64,000 nucleotides of DNA from contig NC_046673.1 of the NCBI RefSeq assembly GCF_003369915.1, positions 13,004,001-13,068,000 on the forward strand. Direction: 5' to 3'. The notes under the pieces are model-generated. The model ran no database searches and was not told where the DNA came from. It was given only the letters and a program-made list of their open reading frames with translations. The position numbers and the translations under genes are program-made. The stretch's first letter is position 1; each line of letters starts with the position of its first letter. The DNA is from Drosophila miranda. Lineage: Eukaryota > Arthropoda > Insecta > Diptera > Drosophilidae. This document shows, piece by piece, positions 32,001-42,046 of the stretch.

Positions 32001-35000
32001 GAACGACTGAACCACCGATCATTATTTTGCTGCACACAAAAATCGAAAACACAATCATTAACCGCACGCCAGAGATGCCTCAATTACTTGCTTTATACCT
32101 GATGAGCCTTTAATAGTTATATTAACCGATTTGATTCTACTTTAAAGATAGAGATTTATGAGGGATAAGGGGTACTTCGGATAGTAGTGGGTGGGGATGT
32201 CTCTATATAAGTTTCTATACAGTTCAGGACTCTCAATATCCGCCCCGCTTCAGATCAGCCGGTATATAAATTGGTGTATGAAATAAGCTGTGTCGGGTGT
32301 ACGAAACGAGCTGTTGCTGTACGAAACAAGCTGTGGCTGTACGAAATAAGCTGTGTCTGTATGCAATAAGCTTTGTAAGTGTGTGTGGTGTTCTGAATCA
32401 GCTGCGGGCGGTCTCTGTGTGTGTGTGTGTGTGTACGAAATAAGCTTTATCCAGAGATACTCACTCACTTATGCTTGATGTGCCCGCCTTCTCAAAGGAG
32501 ATTGTTCTATTCGGACTTTATAGATAGAGATTTATTCAAATTGTAGATTTATGAGGGATACGGAATACTTCCGAAAGAAGTTTTTGCATGGAAAAGAAAG
32601 GTTTTCTTGATGACAAGATTTATGGATCTGTGTGTAAGGGGATGTCTCTATATATAAGTTTCTATACAGTTCAGGACTCTCAATATCCGCTTCAGATCAG
32701 TCGGAATATATTTTTATGCATGCAATAAGCTGTGTCGGGTGTACGACATTAGCTGTGGCTGCACGAAATAAGCTGTGTCTGTATGCAATAAGCTTTGCCG
32801 ATAAGCTTTGTCGGGTTTACCGAATTAGCTGCGGGGGGTCTCTGTGTGTGTGTGTGTACGAAATAAGCTTTGTCTGTGTATACAATAAGCTGTGTATATG
32901 TACGAAATAAACGTCTGTTTGTAAACTATAGCTGTGGCTGTGTGCGTGGAAAGATGGGTGCTAGTGCCAGGCTTTCGTTTCTCCCCCATTCCTTAGTCCT
33001 TCCATATCCGGCCCCAGGAAAAAATCAATCGCAAAAAGTACACATTAACTTGTTAATTTTATTTCACTTGGCATTTCGAAATTGCGGCTTTAGCCAGCGC
33101 TGGTTGGCCCCCGTCTGATCGGAATCTTCGCTGGTGGCGGCATCATCGCCCTCAGCGCTCGTCGCCCGATCGTTGGTCATGACAATGAAGAGCTCTTGAT
33201 CGGTGTGCGGCAGCAGCTGTTCGCGCAGATAATCGACAAACTCTGCCTCATTGCCGAGGCACATGGGCTGGCGCAGCTTCGAGTCGAGGTTGTAGTAGCT
33301 GCCATTGATGCAGCGCAGGGCCAGCCAGTGGCGCATTCTCAGAGCCGGCGGCAGGAGCTGGGTCAGCGGCAGGCGCAGCGGCACGTTCATAATGAATCCC
33401 AGAATCTGGCCGAGATCGAGGCACTTGGGATCGCGCCGCCGGTCGAACCACACCGTCTCGCAGTGATGCTGCTGCAGGGCGTACATGAGGACGTTCACAT
33501 CGTAGTTGCCCCAACCGAACCACGATCGATGCGGGTTCAGCCACGAGCGGGGCGTCAGAATGTAACAGTATTCGTCCAGCTCCGACTTGGTGTAGGGATC
33601 CCTGCCCTGAAACAGATTGTTCAGGGCGTGCAAGGCGCACAATTGCCGGCTCTGCCGCTCATGATAAATTCCACACGAAACGGACATTTTCTATTTATAC
33701 AATTTTTACTTGAATTTTAACTTGAATTTTGATTTCGACTGTGTGGCATGTGGCACGCGGCAGACCGCATGTGACATTTGACACACATCCGATTGGGAGT
33801 GTGGGTTTTCCATTCCTACTGTGTCCAGTGGTTATTAAAGAATAATTCAATTGATTTTCCAGTAACGATCCCCCCCAGAGGGGGGCAGAAATGCAGGCAT
33901 ACGTAGTACGCAGTACGTACCCCCAGAATCTAACCAATTACAAAGTTATTTTCTATAACTAGGGTAGGGGGAGGGCACATTAACAATTCATGGCTCGTCA
34001 CCGAATTAGGGAGGCGCTTCAAAATGGAAGAGAATGGAATCAATATCTTGAGTGACGCCATATGCGGGATTACCACAGCCCCCTCTAACAGAGGTTATGG
34101 GATGACCCACACTTATTTAAAGGTCTTCTTGCGCGACACACATTTTATTTATTAATCAGAGTACCAGAATAACATCTAGAATTGATTTGTTCCAAAAAAA
34201 GATTTCAAAGGGAATGCCATTTTGTTGTGCTTTATCGCAGGTCCTTTTCCAGACTTTTTCTCATAAATTACAAGTATTTTCAGGGAGGCATTGGTTGCCA
34301 CTGATTCCTGCATTTCGGTGTCTTGTTATTGGATGGATTCTCGGCCTCGGAAAGCGCTCGGGAATGCCCCGCCTGGGGTCCAATTCGAAACGAATCCGTA
34401 TGTATCCGTTCGCCTATGGGAAATTGGTACATCAAATGAACATCAGTGTCTCAAATGTTTCGCCATAATTCCAATCATTCCGCTACATGAAAGAAAGGAG
34501 TGCTAATGTTCCACCACAAATTTTCCATAAGCGAACGGATACACATTAGTTTTGAACTCGAATGGAGATGGAGATGGAATATCATTCACTTTTTAAGCAC
34601 ATTTCTTCTGTGTTCTGTGGCAGAAGTCGGAGAGCATTCGTAGGTCGACTGTTGCCGGAGTAAAGAGTGTGGACGGCCTCTCGTGTGCGTTTCAGCATCG
34701 CATAAATTCAAATTAATTGTTATAATTTATATGGCTCTGGCCCTAGTGATTGTCTGGAATACTCGTAAAAGCAAAGACAACGAACAACAGACAGAGGAAA
34801 GGAAAGAATGAGGGAATGAGAATAGCAATTGCGAAAACGTAAAACGTAACTTTGGTTTCCTTCCCCCTACGGCTGCTCCTGCTAATCTTTTCGGCTATGG
34901 CTTGTGCTTTGCATACCAATCGAAATCGAATCGAAAACTACTGTTTAAAATGCCAATCGCAAACGCAAACGCCATCACCAGACCTGGAGATGTGCCAAAC

Positions 35001-37420
35001 CAGTCGGAGACGTAGACGGAGCCGGAGCCGGGACGTTTCGTTTTCATTAGCAAATTAACTTCCGAAAAAACCAAAACCGAGATAATTATTTCTACTACTG
35101 GAGATGGAGATGGAAGGGTGCCCCTGGGGGCGCACTGTCGTCTAATTATTTATGCATGTCGTAGAGCCAGCCTGCCCGCTGTTGCGCCTTTTTCCCAATG
35201 CCTTCCACGTGCCAGACGACAGGTGGGAGACGACGGACCGGCCATACTTATTTCTTGATTCTTTCCAGAATTCCAATTACACAAATATTTCCGCATTGGC
35301 AGGAGGCACCCTACTCTCAAAACTGTCAAAAACAAAAGATCTTCTAGAAGTTCAATAAATCCTTCGCTCAGGGATTCAACGATTCCCAAGACAAAAACAT
35401 TTTCTATTGAATATCTCAAACGAGTTGATTGATTGATGGCTCAAAGATCTGCCACAGAATAGATAACTAAAAAACGCTTAAACGGTTGAAATAAGTTAAA
35501 AAAAACCCAAAAGTAACCGGCGGGGAAAAAATCTATATTTGGTGCTTCGGAAATTTTGTTGTTTTTTATTCAGGGAGCTCTCAAAGGCAATATTTCACTT
35601 GGGTTTTGGAAATTCCATAGATTCGAATCGAAAGAATCACAAGAAGATAACGAATATCCACGGGCACGTCCTTGATTCCCACTAAATCTATTCCTTCTAT
35701 TGATGATCCCACACTCGACTCGAGACGCACAAGCGAAAAGCGCAGAAGGGACTGTGGTTATTATTGTTGGACTTCTTCCATCTACAGCCATCTTTTACAG
35801 CCCCTTAAAAATATATCCCAGCTTTATACATATCAAAATCCTCTTCAAAAAATATATCAGGGACAACTTCTAGAACTGCAGCAGTCCCAGCCTTGATAGA
35901 TCTTTTTGGATGTAAGGAGGAGGAGGTCCACGCAGAATATACAAATATTTCTCAAGCTCTAAAACACATCGTACTTATTCGAAGATCTAATCCAATTGAA
36001 GTCTCCTCCTTTTCTGGAGCGACAGAGATAATGCAGGAAATGGAATGGCCCTTATCAATATCCATATACCTATATAGTATTACTCACGATAACTATTTAT
36101 ATTTCAGCTTTTGGATATCTCCGGTTGGCAAGTCCCTGGGCATACGTAGTTCTAGACCTAAGAAAGCAGCAAATGTTCCTATACTGGAGAATGCCTATGC
36201 GAAATCCACACGACTGGACAACAAATGGGTAAGATATCATATTGGAAACCCACCTAAATATAATACAAACTAAAATGGCACTCCATTTCTTGTCCATATA
36301 GCTGGGTCCATTGTCCAAGCAGACGGACATGAGCGAGCGACAGATCGAGCGATGGTGGCGCCTGCGGCGGGCCCAGGACAAGCCGTCGACATTGGTCAAG
36401 TTCTGTGAGAACACCTGGCGATGCATCTACTATTTGTATTCGTTTATCTTTGGCGTGATTGTGCTGTGGGACAAGCCCTGGTTCTGGGATGTGAAGAGCT
36501 GTTGGTACGGCTATCCCCATCAGGTGGGTTCTATAATCAAATTTCTCTCTGTGAATATATTATCTATACTCCCTTCTTCCTGTCCTTTGATTCTTTCCAG
36601 TCGATTAGCAATGACATCTGGTGGTACTATATGATATCCATGTCCTTCTATTGGTCGCTCACTGGCACACAGTTCTTTGATGTGAAGCGCAAGGACTTTT
36701 GGCAGATGTTCATCCATCATATGGTCACGCTGCTGCTGATGTCCCTCTCGTGGGTGTGCAATCTGCATCGCGTCGGCTCTCTGGTGCTGGTCGTGCACGA
36801 TTGTGCCGACATCTTTCTGGAGGCGGCAAAACTAACAAAATATGCCAATTATCAAAAGCTTTGCGATGCGATCTTTGCCATTTTTACAGTGGTATGGATT
36901 GTGACGCGCTTGGGCTTTTTTCCGCGTCTTATCTACAGGTAAACACTGAAAGAAGATCCCCCCTTCATGGATCGACGTCTTAATACTCTGTTTGCTTCTC
37001 TTTTTGGGCAGCTCTTCTGTGGAGGCACCACAAATCCTGCCCATGTTCCCAGCCTACTATATCTTCAATACACTGCTATTGATGCTGCTGGTCCTGCACG
37101 TCATCTGGACATACATGATTCTCAAGATTGTTGTCGACTCTCTGCAGAAGGGTTTGGTAAGTTGGCAACGAAACGAAGAACACGGCAAGGATACTTATAA
37201 TCTTGTTGCTCTAATTGTTTCACAGATGTCCGGTGATATACGTTCCAGTGATAGTGAGGATCTCACAGATAGTTCCGAGAATGTGCGCATGGCCAATGGG
37301 GGGTCGTCGTCGTCTCGTTCCAAGAACAAGTCATCAGCGACCGCTGGTGGAGTCAGCCAGCGAAAGTCCCATAATGCCAGCAATCACACGGCGGACACGG
37401 AAGAGAAAACGACTAAGTAA
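26903..37420 (+). CDS. schlank: Schlank, ceramide synthase (Lag1/LASS family)
   Basis: Exons 26903-27087, 36108-36228, 36302-36523, 36601-36938, 37012-37156 and 37226-37420 give 401 residues. Ceramide synthase N-acylates sphingoid bases in the ER membrane. After the first membrane segment (WPIPLAAVVMLVRYTLER) comes a Hox-like region (MSERQIERWWRLRRAQDKP) with basic clusters. The multi-pass TLC domain follows, with the Lag1 motif including the catalytic HisHis (FIHHMVTLLLMSLSWVCN, LVVHDCADIFLEAAKL). The C-terminus is Ser-rich (SSDSEDLTDSSENV), a likely phosphorylated tail. In D. melanogaster the protein also has a reported nuclear regulatory role through the Hox-like region. The 9.0 kb first intron hosts the Josephin gene on the other strand. 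Confidence 0.97.
28989..29020. repeat. (TG)16 microsatellite
   Basis: Uninterrupted TG dinucleotide tract in schlank intron 1. Confidence 0.95.
29446..30190. repeat. Four partial copies of a short dispersed motif
   Basis: Near 29446, 30046, 30096 and 30162 the sequence repeats variants of GTTCGC(T/C)TATGGGAAAATT, all in the same orientation. Full inverted pairs of the same motif lie at 34391-34555. These are probably solo ends of a small repeat family. Confidence 0.6.
32140..32945. repeat. Duplicated TATA module with about 20-bp minisatellite
   Basis: Two related units (about 32143-32460 and 32525-32945) each contain AGATAGAGATTTAT, GATTTATGAGGGATA and GGATGTCTCTATATA-AAGTTTC-type sequence. 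Each then has about 5-9 degenerate copies of GTACGAAATAAGCTGTGTCT. In both units TATATAAG (32204 and 32651) stands 31 bases before a TCAATAT initiator-like site. They may be transcribed as a non-coding RNA. Confidence 0.7.
33064..33687 (-). CDS. CG3781: Josephin-domain deubiquitinase (JOSD-like)
   Basis: A single exon of 207 codons. The Josephin fold is complete: YHERQSRQLCALHALNN with catalytic Cys17, RHWLALR with His120, and YYNLDSKL with Asp135 as third member of the triad. Josephin proteins are cysteine proteases that cleave ubiquitin chains. The length and the Asp in place of the ataxin-3 Asn match the JOSD1/2 branch, and the sequence fits the fly Josephin-like protein CG3781. The acidic/Ser tail after residue 175 (DRATSAEGDDAATSEDSD) is disordered. 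It lies within schlank intron 1 on the opposite strand. Confidence 0.93.
   Translation of the reverse strand: MSVSCGIYHERQSRQLCALHALNNLFQGRDPYTKSELDEYCYILTPRSWLNPHRSWFGWGNYDVNVLMYALQQHHCETVWFDRRRDPKCLDLGQILGFIMNVPLRLPLTQLLPPALRMRHWLALRCINGSYYNLDSKLRQPMCLGNEAEFVDYLREQLLPHTDQELFIVMTNDRATSAEGDDAATSEDSDQTGANQRWLKPQFRNAK
33688..36107. other. schlank intron 1, part downstream of the Josephin gene
   Basis: AT-rich with the inverted-repeat element at 34391-34555. Open frames here are short and lack coding character. The intron ends in ATTTCAG at 36107. Confidence 0.5.
34391..34555. mobile_element. MITE-like element with long inverted repeats
   Basis: The left arm holds TGTATCCGTTCGCCTATGGG (34401-34420) and the right arm its near-exact reverse complement (34519-34543). 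Weaker symmetry extends another 15-20 bases outward (TTCGAAACGAAT against TTCAAAACTAAT). The element is about 150-165 bp with no coding capacity. Single arms of the same sequence occur at 29446-30190 and 44106-44307, so it is a family rather than an isolated hairpin. Confidence 0.6.
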
Positions 37421-39269
37421 ATAACGGGAGACGCGAGAGATCCCGAAACCCCAAGGCACCCCCAGTGAGGAACGAAGGAGGAAGCAGCAGCAACAAATAA
37501 ACCAGAAAAAAATAAAATAAAAACACCACAACAACAACAACAACAACACATACACACAACGCATACAAAAAAACAAAACCAAACCAGTTCAGAACGTTAC
37601 GTTAATTATTATTTTTATATATAACAAAATTTTTTTTTAAGATACAAAAAGATACAAAACATGGAAAACCAAAACAAATTTCAAAATAAATGCGAAAAAA
37701 AAACCACTAAATTATCATAAACAATGATGATGACAATGATGATGATGATGGATGGGGTCCCAGAGATTTGATTTTGTAACGAAAATTGATGCCCACGAAA
37801 ACCACTTTACAAATAATACAAATAACTAAGTTTGAACTGAGAGAATCCACTGATGGAAGAAATTCCATGAAAGATTCACGTTCCTGTTCCTATTTTCAAA
37901 TGGTCTTCCGTTTTCTGTAACTTCAAACAAGTGTGCTTTAAGAAACAATACAATCCAATCCAGTAATTTATAGGAAATTTACATATATGAGAGTTTTCCA
38001 TTCCGTACTTTCAAACACTTTTATGCAGTTCTGGAAAATCAATTTTCGACATGAAAAAATCAAATCAGAAAATCTTTTTGGACCGGACCGACCACTATTA
38101 TTATTATTAAAATTTCCTACGCAATGTTTGTCTTCTTTTTTTTGCTTAACCAAAAAAAGAGAATAACATTAAAATAGAAAAACATGATATGTAAAATTAA
38201 ATTAAATCGAAGTTAGGAATATTTTTAAAATAAAACAAACTAAATAAACTGAAAGAAAGTGAGAATATGGAGAGAGGTAGCACCAACAACCCACACACAC
38301 ACACCCACACACACACACTGTTGAGGGATTACACCAAAATTCGTTTGGTGAAAGCAGAACAAATACAAAAAAAAAACTATTGTAAATACCGTACTTGTAC
38401 GTTTCCAATATATTAAATACAACTTATGCAAAAATTAATTACAAGAATGCTTCCATGCGACACGTGCTTTTCACAACAAACGAAAGAGATGCATATGCAC
38501 ACACACGCACAACAGTAAACAGTTTCGATTTCGTCTGAGTGAGAGTAACGGTGATGCTGCGCAGGGGGCGGGGTGTGCCATTTCACTCTAACTCCTGCAA
38601 CGTAACGTAACGTAATGCTTTAACGCGAAAATGCTTGCGTGCAACGGTACTTCTGCAGGGGGAGGCAAACTGATGCCATCTCCTTCTGATTCATGGATTT
38701 GAATAGCCTCATCAGAGTACCTGCCTCATGGTGTGCTTTTTGCACTCATTTTTGCATGCCATGGCTCAGAAATGGTCAATGAAGACCTGATAGCAGTTCT
38801 AGGAAATCGTGGCGCTCATCGAAAGCAATGCAATCCTAGAAATCCTGGTTTACAAAATTTAAATTCTTATTGAGAACTATCGCAGGGCCTGGACCTGCTT
38901 CATAAAAATGTGCCTTCAATGGTTAAAGGTGAAATCAGGTGATCCCTGATCTGAATCAAAGAAAATGCATCAACAAATACCGATGATCCCGTCGTAAGTT
39001 CTAGAATGGATCCCTGACCTCTTGCAAAACAATCGTGAGAATCAAATGAAGCCAAGATCTTTTCACGGCTGTAGCTTAGAAACATCCCCCCATTCCCATC
39101 CCATCCCCAATAAATACCAAGTTTGTTTTTCATTTTCAAATCCTAGTCAATGGTCGTATGGGTCCACGTTGGGTTCCGCGTGTGTGTAAAAGCCTAGAAA
39201 ATGTATTTCGTCTGGTTCATCAAATATTTTATAACTACAGGGGCTAAGGGCTACACAGGGATTGGTGGA
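37421..39269. other. 3' region between convergent schlank and Spx
   Basis: The schlank 3' UTR has AATAAA-type signals near 37496 and 37512, followed by A-rich and CA-repeat DNA and the Spx 3' flank. No further gene seen. Confidence 0.5.
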
Positions 39270-40408
39270 CTAGTACTGATAGCCATCGGGTTGGTAGGGC
39301 CGGGCGAAGGGGCCTGGAGCAAAGGCACCGGGTGGGGGGCGCCAATTCGTTGGCGGAGGTCGCGGTGGCGGCGCTGGCATGCCCGGCGGGGCCCACGAGT
39401 TTGGCTGCATCATGCGCGGCGGCGGCGGAATGCCCAATGCCGGAGGTAGTGGTGGTTGTCCGCCCGCCATCGGGGGCAGTGGTGGTGGCGGTATTGTGGC
39501 TGGGAACGGTGTGGGCTGCGGCACTGGCGGCGGCGTTGCTATCATGCCCATATTGTTCTGCGAGACGGGGACCACGGGCGGTGGGGGCGCCATCATCGGT
39601 GGCGGCATCATCTGACCGGTCATCATGTTCTGCACGGGCGCATCGGCGAACAGCTGATGCGGACGATCGGCATGGGCAGAGGGATTCTGGGCGGCAAGCA
39701 GACGCTCGGCCGCAGAGCCGTGGCGTTCGCCCTTGTGGTCCTTCTTGAATGCATAAGAGACGGAAATGGGGCGATTGCAGAGATACTGTCCGTTCATGGC
39801 GTCCATGGCGGCGTCACTGGCCTCGAAGCTGGCAAAGTTGATGAAGGCGAAACTCTTGGACTTCCCCGTCTCCGGGTCACGCATTATCTTGGGAGTCTGC
39901 AGGATCACGCCAAAGGCTGAGAATGTGTCGTAGAGCAGCTTTTCGTCCACCTCCACATCGAGATTGCCAATGAAGATGTTGGCGCCGACATCCAGGTTCT
40001 TCTGATGCGCCGACGCCTTGTTCACTCTAATGGGCTTGCCATAAAGCTTAATCATGTTCATGATCTTTATTGCATAGTCGGCATCTTCTTCGCTGAGGAA
40101 CTCCACGAATCCATAGCCCTGATGCATTTGTGTGACACGATCTTTTGGCATGTGTACGTTTACTGAAATGAGTGTCGATTGGGGCTGCAGGATGACCGAT
40201 TTAATCACATTGCTGCTTAATGCTTACCTACGGGTCCGGCCTGGACAAACAGCTCCCACAGCAGGGACTCGGACACCTTGTCGTCCAGACCGCCGGCGTA
40301 AATTGTGGCATCTGCGGGTATGAGTGAAAATCTTTGTGAGAAACAGTCCCGCTAAGCCGAAATTATCTACGCACCTTGATTACGTTCCGCAATGGGGCCT
40401 GCTGCCAT
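39270..40408 (-). CDS. Spx: Spx, splicing factor 3B subunit 4 (SF3b49)
   Basis: Exons 40375-40408, 40228-40311 and 39270-40162 give 336 residues. SF3b4 is a U2 snRNP subunit that contacts pre-mRNA next to the branch point. RRM1 (about 13-91) has [10 protein letters not shown] and GYGFVEF, and RRM2 (about 100-180) has NIFIGNLD and SFAFINF. The rest is a proline/methionine/glycine-rich tail ([20 protein letters not shown]), as in all orthologues. The D. melanogaster gene name means spliceosomal protein on the X, which supports the chromosome assignment. The start codon gives [11 protein letters not shown], the usual N-terminus. It diverges from Rbcn-3A across a 640-bp ATCGAT-rich spacer. Confidence 0.96.
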
Positions 40409-41048
40409 TTTAGTACTATTTTATTTAATAAACACACTATTTAAATGCAGATTTTTTTATTTGGCAAAATTTCAAGCTAGGGATGCAAGCTAAAGCTGGA
40501 CAAACATCGATGTTAACATGGATGTCATCGATGTTTTTTCTCAAACATCGATATTTTCAGATTTACACTATAAATAGGATATTTACAATAATAATATGTT
40601 TGATCTAATGATAAAAATAGCTAAAAGTATTTGCTTGGAGGATTTATTTTCTTTTTACATATTATAAAATAAAATTATGGAAAATTTGAAAAACATCGGT
40701 GTTGTATCGATGTCGGTACTTTCGATATATTTGATGTTTGTTATTCGTGAATTTAATTTCCGAAATTGAATCTTTGAGATAACCTTAATACTTTCCATTA
40801 GGAAAGCCACTCAATATATTGATATTTTCGCCAAAAATATCACGATATAAATATATTTAATTTTTAAAAATATATCGATATATTGATATTTTGATATATT
40901 TTTGACAACCCTACTTATTTTTATGTAATGTCACTTTGTTGTCGTTTGTTACAAGCAAGAAAAAAAATCGGGCTAGAAACCAAAAAACCAAAGAACCAAC
41001 AACACTACAATTTGTGCGCTGTGATGTGATAATCAATTGTAAAGAATT
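40409..41048. promoter_or_regulatory. ATCGAT-rich divergent promoter region (Spx / Rbcn-3A)
   Basis: Within about 420 bases (40505-40885) the sequence has at least six ATCGAT or near-ATCGAT cores, including ACATCGATGTTAAC, GTCATCGATG, ACATCGATATTTTC, TGTATCGATGTCG and ATATATCGATATATTG. They are arranged in both orientations and interspersed with ATATTGATATTTT repeats. The cluster separates two divergent housekeeping genes and probably drives both through DREF/BEAF-like factors. Confidence 0.6.
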
Positions 41049-42004
41049 ATGAATTGTCATCAGATATTGAGCGGTGCCTGCAATGCAGGTGACCGGTGCT
41101 TCGCCATTGGCTCCGTGGAAGGCATACCATTTACAGTAAGAGAGAATAGTCCAAGTGTCCCCCCTCTCACCAGTAACCGTTCTATTTATCAGGCATCATC
41201 TTTCCATTGTACAACAATTTCATGCACACACACACACAGGCATACAATTGATACACTCGCCCATTTTTGCCCCTAACGCGTTTGACATATTTGAAAATTC
41301 CAATTGGAATGAATGCCCGAGACACCGATCGGAGCGGAGCGCCCCTTGGTCGCCACATGAGCATGTCCCGTCCCCCCTTAATGTTTGTTATTTACATATA
41401 TGTATGTACATGCCTGATGCACACACAGGCACATATGTACCAGAGCCAATGAAATATTAATGCTGTTTTATTGGTTATATATGTACAGTATACTATATGA
41501 ATGTATATTTTGCCACACTTGGTGGTCAATTAAATCAAATGCAAATGATGAGATAGAGAATATTTTCTGTGTGTAAATTCGATAAAAACAACAAATTGTG
41601 TGCGATTGGCTATTCGTGTGTGTGTTCCAGAGTGTGTGTGTGTGTGTGTCTGTCCCAATGCGCGTAAATTGCTTGAGTTGACAAAAAAAAAAAAACAGCA
41701 GCAGCACAGCGAGAGAAAGAGAGAGCGAGAGACAGGGAGAGTAAAACATCAATATTTTTGCCAAATGTTTGTCGATTGAAATAAAAGTAAACTGCATATT
41801 TACATACACTGCCAGGCAATAAATTACATTTAAAGGTCAAGTGCTGGCACACACACACAGAAATGAGCCGAATGCGTAGAAATACATATAAACATATGCG
41901 TGCGCGCGCGTGTGTTCGATGGTGTGTGTGTGTGTGTACCCTTCGATTGGTCAGGTGGCCTTTGATGATGCCCTAATTTTGCAGCTTGCAGCGTTACACC
42001 ACCT

Positions 42005-42046
<42 letters not shown>

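Larger units (their letters stand above)
27088..33063. other. schlank intron 1, part upstream of the Josephin gene
   Basis: AT-rich intron with many microsatellites (long TG tract near 28989-29020), a GA run near 30955-30966, four partial copies of a CGTTCGCTTATGGG-type motif (29446-30190) and a duplicated TATA-plus-minisatellite block (32140-32945). I find no additional coding exon. Confidence 0.5.
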
